Positions 33,814-41,251 of a stretch of 64,000 nucleotides of DNA are shown in pieces. Both the position numbers and the translations under genes were made by a program. Within the stretch, counting starts at the first letter, position 1. Each line of letters opens with the position of its first letter. This DNA comes from Halosimplex aquaticum. Lineage in GTDB: Archaea; Halobacteriota; Halobacteria; Halobacteriales; Haloarculaceae. The stretch spans positions 1,612,001 to 1,676,000 of the forward strand of contig NZ_CP118158.1 in NCBI RefSeq assembly GCF_028747785.1, in the 5' to 3' direction. Under the pieces are notes generated by a model. It made no database searches, was not told the DNA's origin, and worked only from the letters and a program-made list of their open reading frames with translations.

Positions 33814-35031
33814 ATGATTTCGATCAGCAAACTCCTGTGCGATCTGGATGCGGAGAGCGACGGACTCCGATACGACGCGGGTGACGAGTCCTCGAAGCCG
33901 CAGATCACCGAACAGCGCCAGCGCCGGCCGGTCGTCGTCTGGAACCTGACCAAGCAGTGCAACCTCTACTGCGAGCACTGTTACGCGAGCGCCGACCGCG
34001 AAGTCGCACCTGGGGAACTGACCACGGCCGAGGGGAAGACACTCCTCGACGAGCTGGCGGAGTACGGCGTACCGGTCGTACTCTTTTCCGGGGGCGAACC
34101 ACTGGTCCGAGACGACCTGACCGAACTCGTGGCCCACGCCGCGGACCTGGGGTTGCGCCCGGTCCTCTCGACCAACGGCACGCTGATCACGTCCGAGGAG
34201 GCGCGGGAACTCCGCGATGCCGGACTTCAGTACGCCGGAGTTTCGGTCGACGGGATGCCCGAACGCAACGACCGGTTCCGCGGACAGGAGGGCGCCTTCG
34301 ACGCCGCGGTCCGGGGGATCGAGGCGTGTCTCGACGCCGGTCTCAAAACGGGTCTCCGATACACGATCACGGAGCGAAACGCCGAGGACCTCGAAGACGT
34401 CGTCGCGCTGCTCCACGATGTCGGGGTCGACCGGTTCTGTTTCTACCACCTGGACTACGGCGGGCGGGGGAGCGAGATCGTCGACGTCGACCTGGAGCCG
34501 GCCGACAAGCGCCGGGCCGTCGAACGACTCTGTGACCTCACGCGAGAATACCACGACGACGGTCACGAGATCGAGACGCTACTGGTCGGGAACTACGCCG
34601 ACGCCGCGTACCTCGTCGAATACGCCGCCGAACACCTCGGCCGGGAGACGGCTACGCGGATCTATCGCTACCTCCGGCACAACGGTGGCGACCCCGCCGG
34701 CGAGCGGGTCGCCGACGTCGACTACCAGGGCAACGTCCACCCGACGCAGTTCTGGCAGGGGTACTCGCTGGGAAACGTTCGGGACCGTCCGTTCGGCGAC
34801 ATCTGGGACGACGAGACCAACCCGTTGCTCCGCCGACTACGTAACCGGGAACAACACCTCAACGGCCGGTGTGGCCGGTGCCAGTACCGGGATATCTGTC
34901 GCGGGGGGTCTCGGCTGCGGGCGCTGACGGTCCACGACGATATCGACGCGCCGGACCCACAGTGTTACCTGACGGAGGTGGAGATCACGTCGCCGCCGCC
35001 AGTCGAACACCGGGAACCCGCCGAGAACTGA
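33814..35031 (+). CDS. radical SAM/SPASM enzyme, candidate CGCGG modifier
   Basis: The 405-residue protein has the CxxxCxxC motif at C49, C53, C56 (KQCNLYCEHCY), the SAM-binding GGEPL (LFSGGEPLVRDD), and a C-terminal SPASM domain with CGRCQYRDICRGGSR and a final Cys near PQCYLTE. Enzymes of this type modify ribosomal peptides or tetrapyrroles; they resemble the heme d1/heme b-type NirJ/Ahb branch. Its divergent neighbour is the CGCGG precursor, which favours peptide modification. The rSAM cluster cysteines are intact, so it is expected to be active. Exact chemistry unknown. Confidence 0.88.
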   Translation: MISISKLLCDLDAESDGLRYDAGDESSKPQITEQRQRRPVVVWNLTKQCNLYCEHCYASADREVAPGELTTAEGKTLLDELAEYGVPVVLFSGGEPLVRDDLTELVAHAADLGLRPVLSTNGTLITSEEARELRDAGLQYAGVSVDGMPERNDRFRGQEGAFDAAVRGIEACLDAGLKTGLRYTITERNAEDLEDVVALLHDVGVDRFCFYHLDYGGRGSEIVDVDLEPADKRRAVERLCDLTREYHDDGHEIETLLVGNYADAAYLVEYAAEHLGRETATRIYRYLRHNGGDPAGERVADVDYQGNVHPTQFWQGYSLGNVRDRPFGDIWDDETNPLLRRLRNREQHLNGRCGRCQYRDICRGGSRLRALTVHDDIDAPDPQCYLTEVEITSPPPVEHREPAEN

Positions 35032-35084
35032 CCCATTCGTTTCGAACGGCGCGCCGTCGGCGGTCACGGTCCGACCACTTCGTA

Positions 35085-36191
35085 TCAGTCCGACAGCGAC
35101 TGTTCGGGGAGCGGACCGTCGTAGCCGTCCGGGACGTACGCACACAGCGGGTCGCTTGCGAGTGGGTCGCCCGTGTATGCGTAGGCTCGTGACCGACTCC
35201 CGCCACAGACCTGGCGGTACTCGCAGGCCCCGCACTTCCCGCGGAGAGCATCGGGGTCGCGCAGGTCCTCGAACAGCGGCGACTCCCTGTAGATATCGAC
35301 CAGATCCCGCTCGCGAACGTTCCCGGCGGCCTCGGGGAGGAACCCGGACGGGTAGACGTTGCCCGTGTGGCTCACGAACGCGAAGCCGTCGCCGGCGGTG
35401 ATCCCGGTCCGGCGCCCGATGCCGTCAGGGGGACCGTCCCTGGCTTCGTCGCCACCGGTCGCCGAACGCTGCTGCTGGATCGCCACCCGCCGGTAGTGTG
35501 GCGCCTCCGTCGTCTTGATACCGAACGGGGCCTCCGAACTGACGGACGTGAGCCACTCCATGACGCGTTCCGCGCGGTCGGGCGAGATCGGATCAAGAAC
35601 CTGACCGCGTCCGACGGGGACGAGGAAGAACACCGACCAGAGGACGGCGCCCAGGTCCGCGACGAGCTCGCGGATCTCGGGCAGTTCGTCCACCGTCTCG
35701 GCACAGACGGTCGTGTTGACCTGGAGCGGGAGGCCCGCCTCACGGGCGGCCCGTGCGGCAGTCACGGTCTGCTCGAAGCTCCCCGTCTCCTTGCGGAACG
35801 CGTCGTGTGTCTCGGCCGATCCACCGTCGATGCTCAGCGCCATCCGCCGGAGCCCTGCATTGGCGAGCGCCTGGATCCGGTCGGCCGTCAGTGACGTCGT
35901 CCCGCTGGGGGTGAGCGTCATCCGGAGGCCGCGGTCGACACCGTACTCGACGAGTTCGAGCGTATCGTCGCGATACAGCGGATCACCGCCCGAGAGGACG
36001 ACGAGCTGGCCGTCGCCGAACCGGCGCGCCTCGTCGAGCAGCTGTTTCCCCTCCTCGGTCGTGAGTTCGTCGGGGTGTCGTCGCGGTTGCGCCTCGGCCC
36101 GGCAGTGTTTGCACGCCAGGTCGCAGGCCTGCGTTACCTCCCAGATGAGGACGAACGGTCGTTCGTCCGTGTCGATGTGCTTCGGTTGCAT
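35085..36191 (-). CDS. radical SAM/SPASM enzyme, second of the pair
   Basis: The 368-residue protein has the rSAM motif at C23, C27, C30 (QACDLACKHCR), the SAM motif GGDPLY, and a SPASM domain with CGACEYRQVCGGSRSRAY and a late Cys (SDPLCAYVPD). It resembles the haloarchaeal TIGR04053-like rSAM family and the Ahb-type heme enzymes. It is convergent with the first rSAM gene, 54 bp apart, and upstream of a short gap before a cupin operon on the same strand. It could modify a CGCGG peptide or a tetrapyrrole; the nearby HemL fragment is only circumstantial. Confidence 0.87.
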   Translation of the reverse strand: MQPKHIDTDERPFVLIWEVTQACDLACKHCRAEAQPRRHPDELTTEEGKQLLDEARRFGDGQLVVLSGGDPLYRDDTLELVEYGVDRGLRMTLTPSGTTSLTADRIQALANAGLRRMALSIDGGSAETHDAFRKETGSFEQTVTAARAAREAGLPLQVNTTVCAETVDELPEIRELVADLGAVLWSVFFLVPVGRGQVLDPISPDRAERVMEWLTSVSSEAPFGIKTTEAPHYRRVAIQQQRSATGGDEARDGPPDGIGRRTGITAGDGFAFVSHTGNVYPSGFLPEAAGNVRERDLVDIYRESPLFEDLRDPDALRGKCGACEYRQVCGGSRSRAYAYTGDPLASDPLCAYVPDGYDGPLPEQSLSD

Positions 36192-36364
36192 TGGTGATCC
36201 CGGAATCTCCGATCGTGTCGCTCGTAACGGTTGGTCCCCGCTCCCGTGTGGGCTATGCGACCCCCACTTTCAGGCGCGCCGCGGGCGATTCCAGACCGCT
36301 GCGTGGCGTTCTGCCGATCCCTACGGTACGGCAACGCAAAGGTCTGCGTCCGAAGCGTTTCGGT

Positions 36365-36670
36365 TCAGTCCCCAGCGCGTTCGGCCAGGACGAGTAGCGC
36401 GGTGCTGTCCTCCGTGGCTTTCGGCGAGACGTCCTGGTCGCCGTCGAAACGAGCGACGTCGCCGGCGGTCACCTCGTGCGTTTCCTCACCCAGAGTCAGC
36501 TCGATCTCGCCCTCGACGAGGTAGAGCACGATCTCGCGGTCGGGGTGGTCGTGCGCCGGTACCGCCTCGCCCGCAGCGAGCGTGAGCCGGATCGTCTTCG
36601 GTTCCGCGTCCGGGAACGCGTTGGCATGTGGCTCTCCGTCGAGGTCGTCGAGCGCTCTGATGGTCGTCAC
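36365..36670 (-). CDS. cupin-domain protein, operon gene 3
   Basis: The 101-residue single cupin has motif 1 GEAVPAHDHPDREIVLYLVEG and motif 2 GDVARFDGDQDVSPKATED with partial metal ligands. It overlaps the preceding cupin gene by 4 nt, making a tight operon with it and a small membrane protein. Substrate unknown. Confidence 0.8.
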   Translation of the reverse strand: MTTIRALDDLDGEPHANAFPDAEPKTIRLTLAAGEAVPAHDHPDREIVLYLVEGEIELTLGEETHEVTAGDVARFDGDQDVSPKATEDSTALLVLAERAGD

Positions 36671-37053
36671 GAGTTCTCACCTCGTGGGTCGAACTCGTCA
36701 CGTTTGAGCCCTTCGCGAACCGGACCGTGCTCGGCATCGGTCGGCGGCGGCGCGGTGACGAGGAAGGCTTCGAGGCGGGTGTCGTCGTCGGCCTTGACGC
36801 CACGGTCGACGTCGGCCTCGACGACGACCACGTCACCGGATTCGACACGGTGTTCGTCGTCGCCGTCCCGTATCAGCCCAGTCCCGGACTGCACGTGAAT
36901 CGCGACGTCGCTTCCGGGCGCGTGGACTGGGATGAACTGGCCGGGTTCGAAGTACCCGCAGACGGCCTTCATCCGGTCGCTCGCGAACACTTCGACCGCG
37001 GAAAACTGGCCATCGTCGTAGGCGCGCTCCGCGTCGAAATCGGTGGCCGTCAC
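36667..37053 (-). CDS. cupin-domain protein, operon gene 2
   Basis: The 128-residue cupin has GQFIPVHAPGSDVAIHVQSG in motif 1 and GDVVVVEADVDRGVKADDDT in motif 2. Only the first His is in the usual place, so metal binding may differ from the 36365 protein. A 4-nt overlap joins it to genes on either side. Function unknown; the operon has a metal-regulator-like operator. Confidence 0.78.
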   Translation of the reverse strand: MTATDFDAERAYDDGQFSAVEVFASDRMKAVCGYFEPGQFIPVHAPGSDVAIHVQSGTGLIRDGDDEHRVESGDVVVVEADVDRGVKADDDTRLEAFLVTAPPPTDAEHGPVREGLKRDEFDPRGENS

Positions 37054-37304
37054 GCTCCTGCCTCCGTTCGACAGACGTCACACCCGATCGACCAGACGGC
37101 GATGAGCGCGATGACGGCCGGAACGTGGGCGAGTACGAGCAACGGGAGGACGAGCCGACCGAGACCCAGTGTACTCCCCAGGGCCCGGACGCCGGTCCCG
37201 AACAGCGGGAGCGAAAGCAGTGCCGCGAGCGTGATGCCGGCCCGGATCAGGACCGACTGGTCGTCGATGAGGTGATGCAGGTGACGAACGTGGTCACGGA
37301 TCAC
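37050..37304 (-). CDS. small membrane protein, operon gene 1
   Basis: The 84-residue protein has a His-rich start (MIRDHVRHLHHLIDD) and three hydrophobic segments, ending WSIGCDVCRTEAGA with a CxxC pair. No family recognised. It overlaps the cupin gene by 4 nt. The TTTAGG-N4-CCTAAA palindrome lies 65 bp upstream of its start. The His and Cys residues suggest metal or heme contact, but this is inference. Confidence 0.65.
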   Translation of the reverse strand: MIRDHVRHLHHLIDDQSVLIRAGITLAALLSLPLFGTGVRALGSTLGLGRLVLPLLVLAHVPAVIALIAVWSIGCDVCRTEAGA

Positions 37305-37368
37305 GAGTTCACCACCTCCCGGGATCAGAACCGACCGAGCCGATCGATCGCCACTTCTCGCCCAATGT

Positions 37369-37384
37369 TTTAGGTTGGCCTAAA
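37369..37384. promoter_or_regulatory. TTTAGG-N4-CCTAAA operator-like palindrome
   Basis: TTTAGG-TTGG-CCTAAA is perfectly symmetrical and lies 65 bp upstream of the cupin operon. The same arms and spacer occur at 56476-56493. The half-site recalls metal-regulator (DtxR-type) boxes. A DtxR-family gene lies at 38737-39204, so it is a candidate regulator. Unproven. Confidence 0.55.
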
Positions 37385-37525
37385 CTCATACAGGTGAGAA
37401 TGGGCCAAGGAAATCAAAAAGCATTGGCCCGAATATCTTCCACCGATACCTCGGATACCGGTTCGGCCTCTGCCTCGAATTAGGGTGAACCGGTGATAAC
37501 CCCCGTTCGATCGCCAATATCGCGT

Positions 37526-37714
37526 CTACAGGAGCTCGTGAGCCACACTCGCACCAATCCCGATCCCACCGAGCGCAAGCAGATAGAGGGTCACCGCAAG
37601 GGCGGCGGTTCCGCGATATCCGGGTATAGATGTCGTGACGAGAACGTATCCGGCCCCGATTGCCATCGCTGCGGCGGTGAGAACGCCGAGGACACCGCTC
37701 ACTTTCCGAAACAT
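37526..37714 (-). CDS. 62-residue two-helix membrane protein
   Basis: The peptide begins MFRKVSGVLGVLTAAAMAIG and has a second hydrophobic segment (AALAVTLYLLALGGIGIGAS). The positive N-terminus followed by two helices is a typical small membrane protein. No family recognised. Starts near the divergent DsrE gene. Function unknown. Confidence 0.6.
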   Translation of the reverse strand: MFRKVSGVLGVLTAAAMAIGAGYVLVTTSIPGYRGTAALAVTLYLLALGGIGIGASVAHELL

Positions 37715-37850
37715 ACTCGAATATTTTCCGGCCGGCCAATTACGCGTTTGGGAGAGGTGAGCGATTCAACTCGATACCCACGGTTCAATGCCAGATGGGG
37801 AAATGTTCGCGGTCACTATCACGTTGCTCCGGGACGTACGTCCGGACGCA

Positions 37851-38201
37851 ATGAGCAAACACGCGTTCCTGTTGCTGTCGCCACCAGAGAATCCGGGAAA
37901 GATCGCGAACCCGCTCGAATACGCTGTCCAACTCGACGAGGCGGGTCACGACGTCGTCGTCTGGTTCGACGGCGGGTCGACGTTCTGGTTCGAGAATCTA
38001 GCGGACCGTCCGGCGCCCGCACTCGACGCCTACGAGTCGGCGAAAGAACGGGACCTGATCGCCGGCGTCTGCAACCACTGCGCGTCCCACAAAGGCGTCA
38101 TCGAGGATGTCGAGGCGGAGGGGTTCGAGATCACCGGCGAGAACCACCAGCCGGACGTGGACGCGCTCGTCGATGACGGCTACGAACTCCACATCGTCTG
38201 A
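37851..38201 (+). CDS. DsrE-family sulfur-relay-like protein
   Basis: The 116-residue protein has the DsrE/F-like fold: KHAFLLLSPPENPGKIANPL, a central GHDVVVWFDGGSTFWFENL and the cysteine motif AGVCNHCASHKGV with C74 and C77. DsrE-type proteins handle persulfides or act in tRNA thiolation and sulfur oxidation. Start at the ATG at 37851; an upstream extension is not family-like. It sits near TusA-like/DUF2249 genes by theme, not by operon. Confidence 0.8.
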   Translation: MSKHAFLLLSPPENPGKIANPLEYAVQLDEAGHDVVVWFDGGSTFWFENLADRPAPALDAYESAKERDLIAGVCNHCASHKGVIEDVEAEGFEITGENHQPDVDALVDDGYELHIV

Positions 38202-38442
38202 CCGACAATACACCCGACATCGAAACAGTCGGTTTCGACCGGGACCACGACGGACCGGTTGTGGTCGACGTCCGTATCGATCCCGAACAGACGTCTACCT
38301 AATGGTTCCAAGTGGGTGAATTGAACCAGCGACCGCTTCGCGCTCACCGACCGTCAGCTCGGGGAACCGGTGAGGATAGGTAGATGGGCTGCCGATCAAT
38401 CCCAGGATCTCAGCCAACGGCTGGTTCTGACTACTTCGACGG

Positions 38443-38676
38443 TCAAGCGTGCTCGATCTCGACGTGCCAGACATCGGGTTCCGGGGTAGCCGTCTCGTAA
38501 GTGAACCCGCGATCTTCGATCACGTCGTAGAACGGTTCCGGCTCGAAACTGTTGATCAGAAGCAATGACTCACCGGAGTCCAGCTCGTTCAGGGCGGCCA
38601 TGATGTCGCCGAACGGCTCGCCGTCGATCTCTCGGACGTCCAGTCGGCGCTCCGCCTCCGCCGATTCGAGGCTCAT
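38443..38676 (-). CDS. single DUF2249 domain protein
   Basis: The 77-residue protein has the DUF2249 pattern: RRLDVREIDGEPFGDIMAAL, LLLINSFEPEPFYDVIEDRG and a final strand. The fold is TusA-like but lacks the sulfur-carrying Cys. DUF2249 proteins often accompany denitrification or Fe-S genes. It follows the DtxR-type gene in the same direction, 60 bp apart, so likely one operon. Confidence 0.85.
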   Translation of the reverse strand: MSLESAEAERRLDVREIDGEPFGDIMAALNELDSGESLLLINSFEPEPFYDVIEDRGFTYETATPEPDVWHVEIEHA

Positions 38677-38736
38677 ACGAAACGATAGGTGTCTTCGAGC
38701 GATATGAGACCTCCCGATTACGTTCGCGTCACTCCG

Positions 38737-39204
38737 CTACGCGGGACAGCAGGTCTCGTGTCGGTCGGATTCGGGGCAGACTTCGAGACACGACGCCTCC
38801 ATCCGTTCTCGGAGGCGATACACTCCATCTTCAGGGAGTGTAAACCCGATATCGAACGCAGTCTCCTCGTCGAGGCCCGTTTCCAGGACCGAGTCGAAGA
38901 AGCTGGTGACGATACAGAGTCGCCACGCGATTCCCGAGGCGATGCCCTCTCCACGGCCGGTGAGCCGAACCCCCTGATACTTCTCGTAGTCGACCAGTCC
39001 CCGTTCGTCCAATTTGGCCACCATCTCCGTCACACTCGCCGGCGTGACGCCCAGATACTCTTTCAGTTCGCCGGTCGCGATGCGCTCTTCGGTGTCGGTC
39101 GAGAGCGTCGAGATGGCGAAGAGGTATCGCGCCGTCGTCCGCTCGACGTCCGACGGCTCGGGCGACGGGTCCGGGGCCGATCCCGTTCGATAGTCCGAAG
39201 ACAT
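38737..39204 (-). CDS. DtxR-family metal-dependent regulator
   Basis: The 155-residue protein has a winged HTH with RYLFAISTLSTDTEERIATG, LKEYLGVTPASVTEMVAKLDERGLVDYEKY (quoted in part), and a metal-binding C-terminal region (ASCLEVCPESDRHETCCPA with four Cys). This family represses with Fe2+ or Mn2+ bound. It precedes a DUF2249 gene and is divergent from a CopD-like gene. The palindrome TTTAGG-N4-CCTAAA at 37369 and 56476 could be its site, but other DtxR paralogues elsewhere may bind it. Confidence 0.85.
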   Translation of the reverse strand: MSSDYRTGSAPDPSPEPSDVERTTARYLFAISTLSTDTEERIATGELKEYLGVTPASVTEMVAKLDERGLVDYEKYQGVRLTGRGEGIASGIAWRLCIVTSFFDSVLETGLDEETAFDIGFTLPEDGVYRLRERMEASCLEVCPESDRHETCCPA

Positions 39205-39331
39205 ACCTCATGATCTGTCATACCCCCGGGAAAGCCTGCCGCCGAATCTCTTCGTCCGAGCTCCGGCGTACGTTCCCCGAACATCTCTCCCCGGAGGACT
39301 TTCCCCACGGGCGAAGACGGGTACGGTAAAT

Positions 39332-40228
39332 ATGGCAATTCGCGGGAGTGACGACAAGGAAACGGGGCCGTTCGGACTGGATGTGTCCCCGAAAGGCCTC
39401 CAACCCAGGGTCGTGTTCGCGTTGCTGTTGGTCGGGTCCGCCGCCGGGATCTGGCTGTCTCGCTGGGGAGAGGCGTTTGTCGCGCGTGGGTTCTGGTGGC
39501 TCCTCGTCGTGGCGCTCGGCTCACTCGGTGGTGGCCTGTACTGGCGGCTCGTCCTGTTCGACGCGAGCGATTTCGAACACGACGACACGACCCGTGCGGT
39601 CAGCGAGCAGTGGCGACGCGTCGAAGCGTTCGCCGTTTTGGCGCTCCTGCTCGGTGGCGTCGGGAGCGTCGCGACCGGTGTGATGGCTCGACCGCTCGAC
39701 CCCGGAGAGGTTGCCGTCGGCTTCGGAGTGGCCCTCTCGACGTTCCTGTGGGTCGGCCTCGATCGATACTCCGGTGACGAGCGTAGACAGACGGCGACAT
39801 ACGTTCGCTGGCTCTTCTTCGCAGTCGTCCTCGGGTCGCTCGCCGGCTTCGTCTGGACGGAGACGAGCGGACGCCCCCTCGAATGGGTCGTCCGTGCCGG
39901 TCACGTCGGGTCGTTCGCACTCTGGATCGGTGGTGCGAGCTGGCACAACTTCGTCGTCCTGCCCACGCTGCGGGCTCGCCCGGATGCGGCCGACGAGATC
40001 AAAGCGGGGGCACGCCGGTTCCGCCGGCACCTCCCGGTCGTTATCGCCGTGTTCCTCGCGACCGGGGTCTACCAGGCCGTTCGCCTCCTCGGGTACTCAG
40101 TTTCGGCGCTGTTCGGTACGCCCGTCGGTCGATTCGTTGCGGTCAAGTTTGCCATTCTGGCCATGTTGACAGGCCTTGTCGTGGTCAACTTCGTGAAGGC
40201 GCGAAAGGCGGACGATCCGGACGGATAA
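39332..40228 (+). CDS. CopD-domain membrane protein, second copy
   Basis: The 298-residue protein has about eight hydrophobic helices with VRAGHVGSFALWIGGASWHN and LPVVIAVFLATGVYQAVRLL, closely parallel to the protein at 5781-6797. It lacks the Cys-rich C-terminal tail of that protein. Divergent from the DtxR gene, 127 bp apart, which suggests metal-linked regulation. Copper or heme binding is family-based inference. Confidence 0.75.
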   Translation: MAIRGSDDKETGPFGLDVSPKGLQPRVVFALLLVGSAAGIWLSRWGEAFVARGFWWLLVVALGSLGGGLYWRLVLFDASDFEHDDTTRAVSEQWRRVEAFAVLALLLGGVGSVATGVMARPLDPGEVAVGFGVALSTFLWVGLDRYSGDERRQTATYVRWLFFAVVLGSLAGFVWTETSGRPLEWVVRAGHVGSFALWIGGASWHNFVVLPTLRARPDAADEIKAGARRFRRHLPVVIAVFLATGVYQAVRLLGYSVSALFGTPVGRFVAVKFAILAMLTGLVVVNFVKARKADDPDG

Positions 40229-40345
40229 CGGTTGTTCCGCGCGTGCTAGTCTACGCGCAGAGGAGACTGATCCTTCGGAGTCGTCCGAGACTGCTTGTGA
40301 TTCGAGAGGGCCCCACCCTCTCGAACTACTTGACCCCGAGACAAT

Positions 40346-40573
40346 TCATGGAGAGGATCCTTCCGGCATGTATCCCCACTCCTCGACGATCTCTGCGATC
40401 CGATCCTCGCCTATCTGGGATCTGTCGAACCGGACTTGGAGTTCCCGTTCGGCGTCGTCGACAGTGACGCCTTCGACGCCTCCTTCCTTGCGCAAGACCC
40501 GCTTGATGGTGGTTGCACAGTTTTCGCAGTCGAATGCAGAATCGGTGACACGGATCTGGGTCGTCGCGTTCAT
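40346..40573 (-). CDS. heavy-metal-associated (HMA) domain protein
   Basis: The 75-residue protein MNATTQIRVTDSAFDCENCA has the ferredoxin-like HMA fold with DCENC (C16, C19), the CxxC metal site, followed by VEGVTVDDAERELQVRFDRS. It fits copper-chaperone size (CopZ-like). Start chosen at the ATG at 40573. Neighbours are a CopD-like protein and ferredoxins, compatible with copper handling. Confidence 0.82.
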   Translation of the reverse strand: MNATTQIRVTDSAFDCENCATTIKRVLRKEGGVEGVTVDDAERELQVRFDRSQIGEDRIAEIVEEWGYMPEGSSP

Positions 40574-40710
40574 GGTCGTTTGTACATATTCTCCTGTTAT
40601 TCGGTAACGTCTAGCACGAATGTGTTTCCATTTCGTTTTAAATCCTAGGGAGGAAACACGCCTATCAGTGACTGTCGGCCGCATCCTCTCGCTGACCGAC
40701 CGGGCCCTAC

Positions 40711-40953
40711 TTACGGGATGACCTGATCATCACCATCGTAGACGGTGATCGCATCGACTGGACAGACGCGCGCGGCCATTTTCGCCTCGAACTCCTCGCC
40801 CCCGGGTACCTCGCGGACGTACAGATCCGGGTTGGCCTCGTCGCTCCCGACGAGCGTCGCCTTGCCGGCGTCAATATCCTCGACGAACCGTTCCCACTCG
40901 GCGACACAGTTGAACATCCCGATACATGTGTCGCGGTCGAACTCGATGCGCAC
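40711..40953 (-). CDS. small 3Fe-4S-type ferredoxin
   Basis: The 80-residue protein starts at a GTG (VRIEFDRDTCIGMFNCVAEW) and ends with ARVCPVDAITVYDGDDQ. Cluster ligands are C10, C16 and C64; the central position of the CxxxxxC segment is Met13 rather than Cys or Asp, typical for 3Fe-4S ferredoxins of the P450-partner type. It starts 2 nt after the stop of the truncated ferredoxin at 40956-41180, so they form one operon. Confidence 0.82.
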   Translation of the reverse strand: MRIEFDRDTCIGMFNCVAEWERFVEDIDAGKATLVGSDEANPDLYVREVPGGEEFEAKMAARVCPVDAITVYDGDDQVIP

Positions 40954-40955
40954 GG

Positions 40956-41180
40956 TCAGATCACGCGATTCTGGAGGTAGTCGAGGTGTTTGGCGTTGTA
41001 TACGATATTGAGATGATCGGCCGCCGGCGATCCGATGCAGGTCAACCGGACGTTCTTGTCCTCGACCTCCTCGTCGGACAGGTTCATCTCTTTGGCCCGT
41101 TCGAAGTTCTCCTCGTCGTAGACATCCCAACCCTGGTCGTCCACCACTTCGTAATTGAGATATTCTACGATCGGCGTCAC
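40956..41180 (-). pseudogene. halophilic 2Fe-2S ferredoxin with its cluster loop deleted in frame
   Basis: The 74-residue product begins like haloarchaeal 2Fe-2S ferredoxin ([19 protein letters not shown]) and ends like it ([17 protein letters not shown] and [15 protein letters not shown]) but lacks about 54 residues between, including the CxxxxCxxC loop. Three of the four cluster cysteines are therefore missing; only that in LTCIG remains. The frame is intact and its stop is 2 nt before the next ferredoxin, so it may be expressed. It cannot hold a normal 2Fe-2S cluster. The known ferredoxin is about 128 residues (from memory). Confidence 0.8.
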
Positions 41181-41251
41181 TCAATTATGACTGCTGTCTA
41201 TTATAAATAGACTAGGCAAAATACGTACGCCCGACCAATTATCTCGGTGGT

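Noticed and set aside
38202-38440. Possible small coding remnant ending PEQTST after the DsrE gene
   Set aside because: A readable acidic stretch (about 30 codons) is present but without a start or recognisable family, so not annotated.
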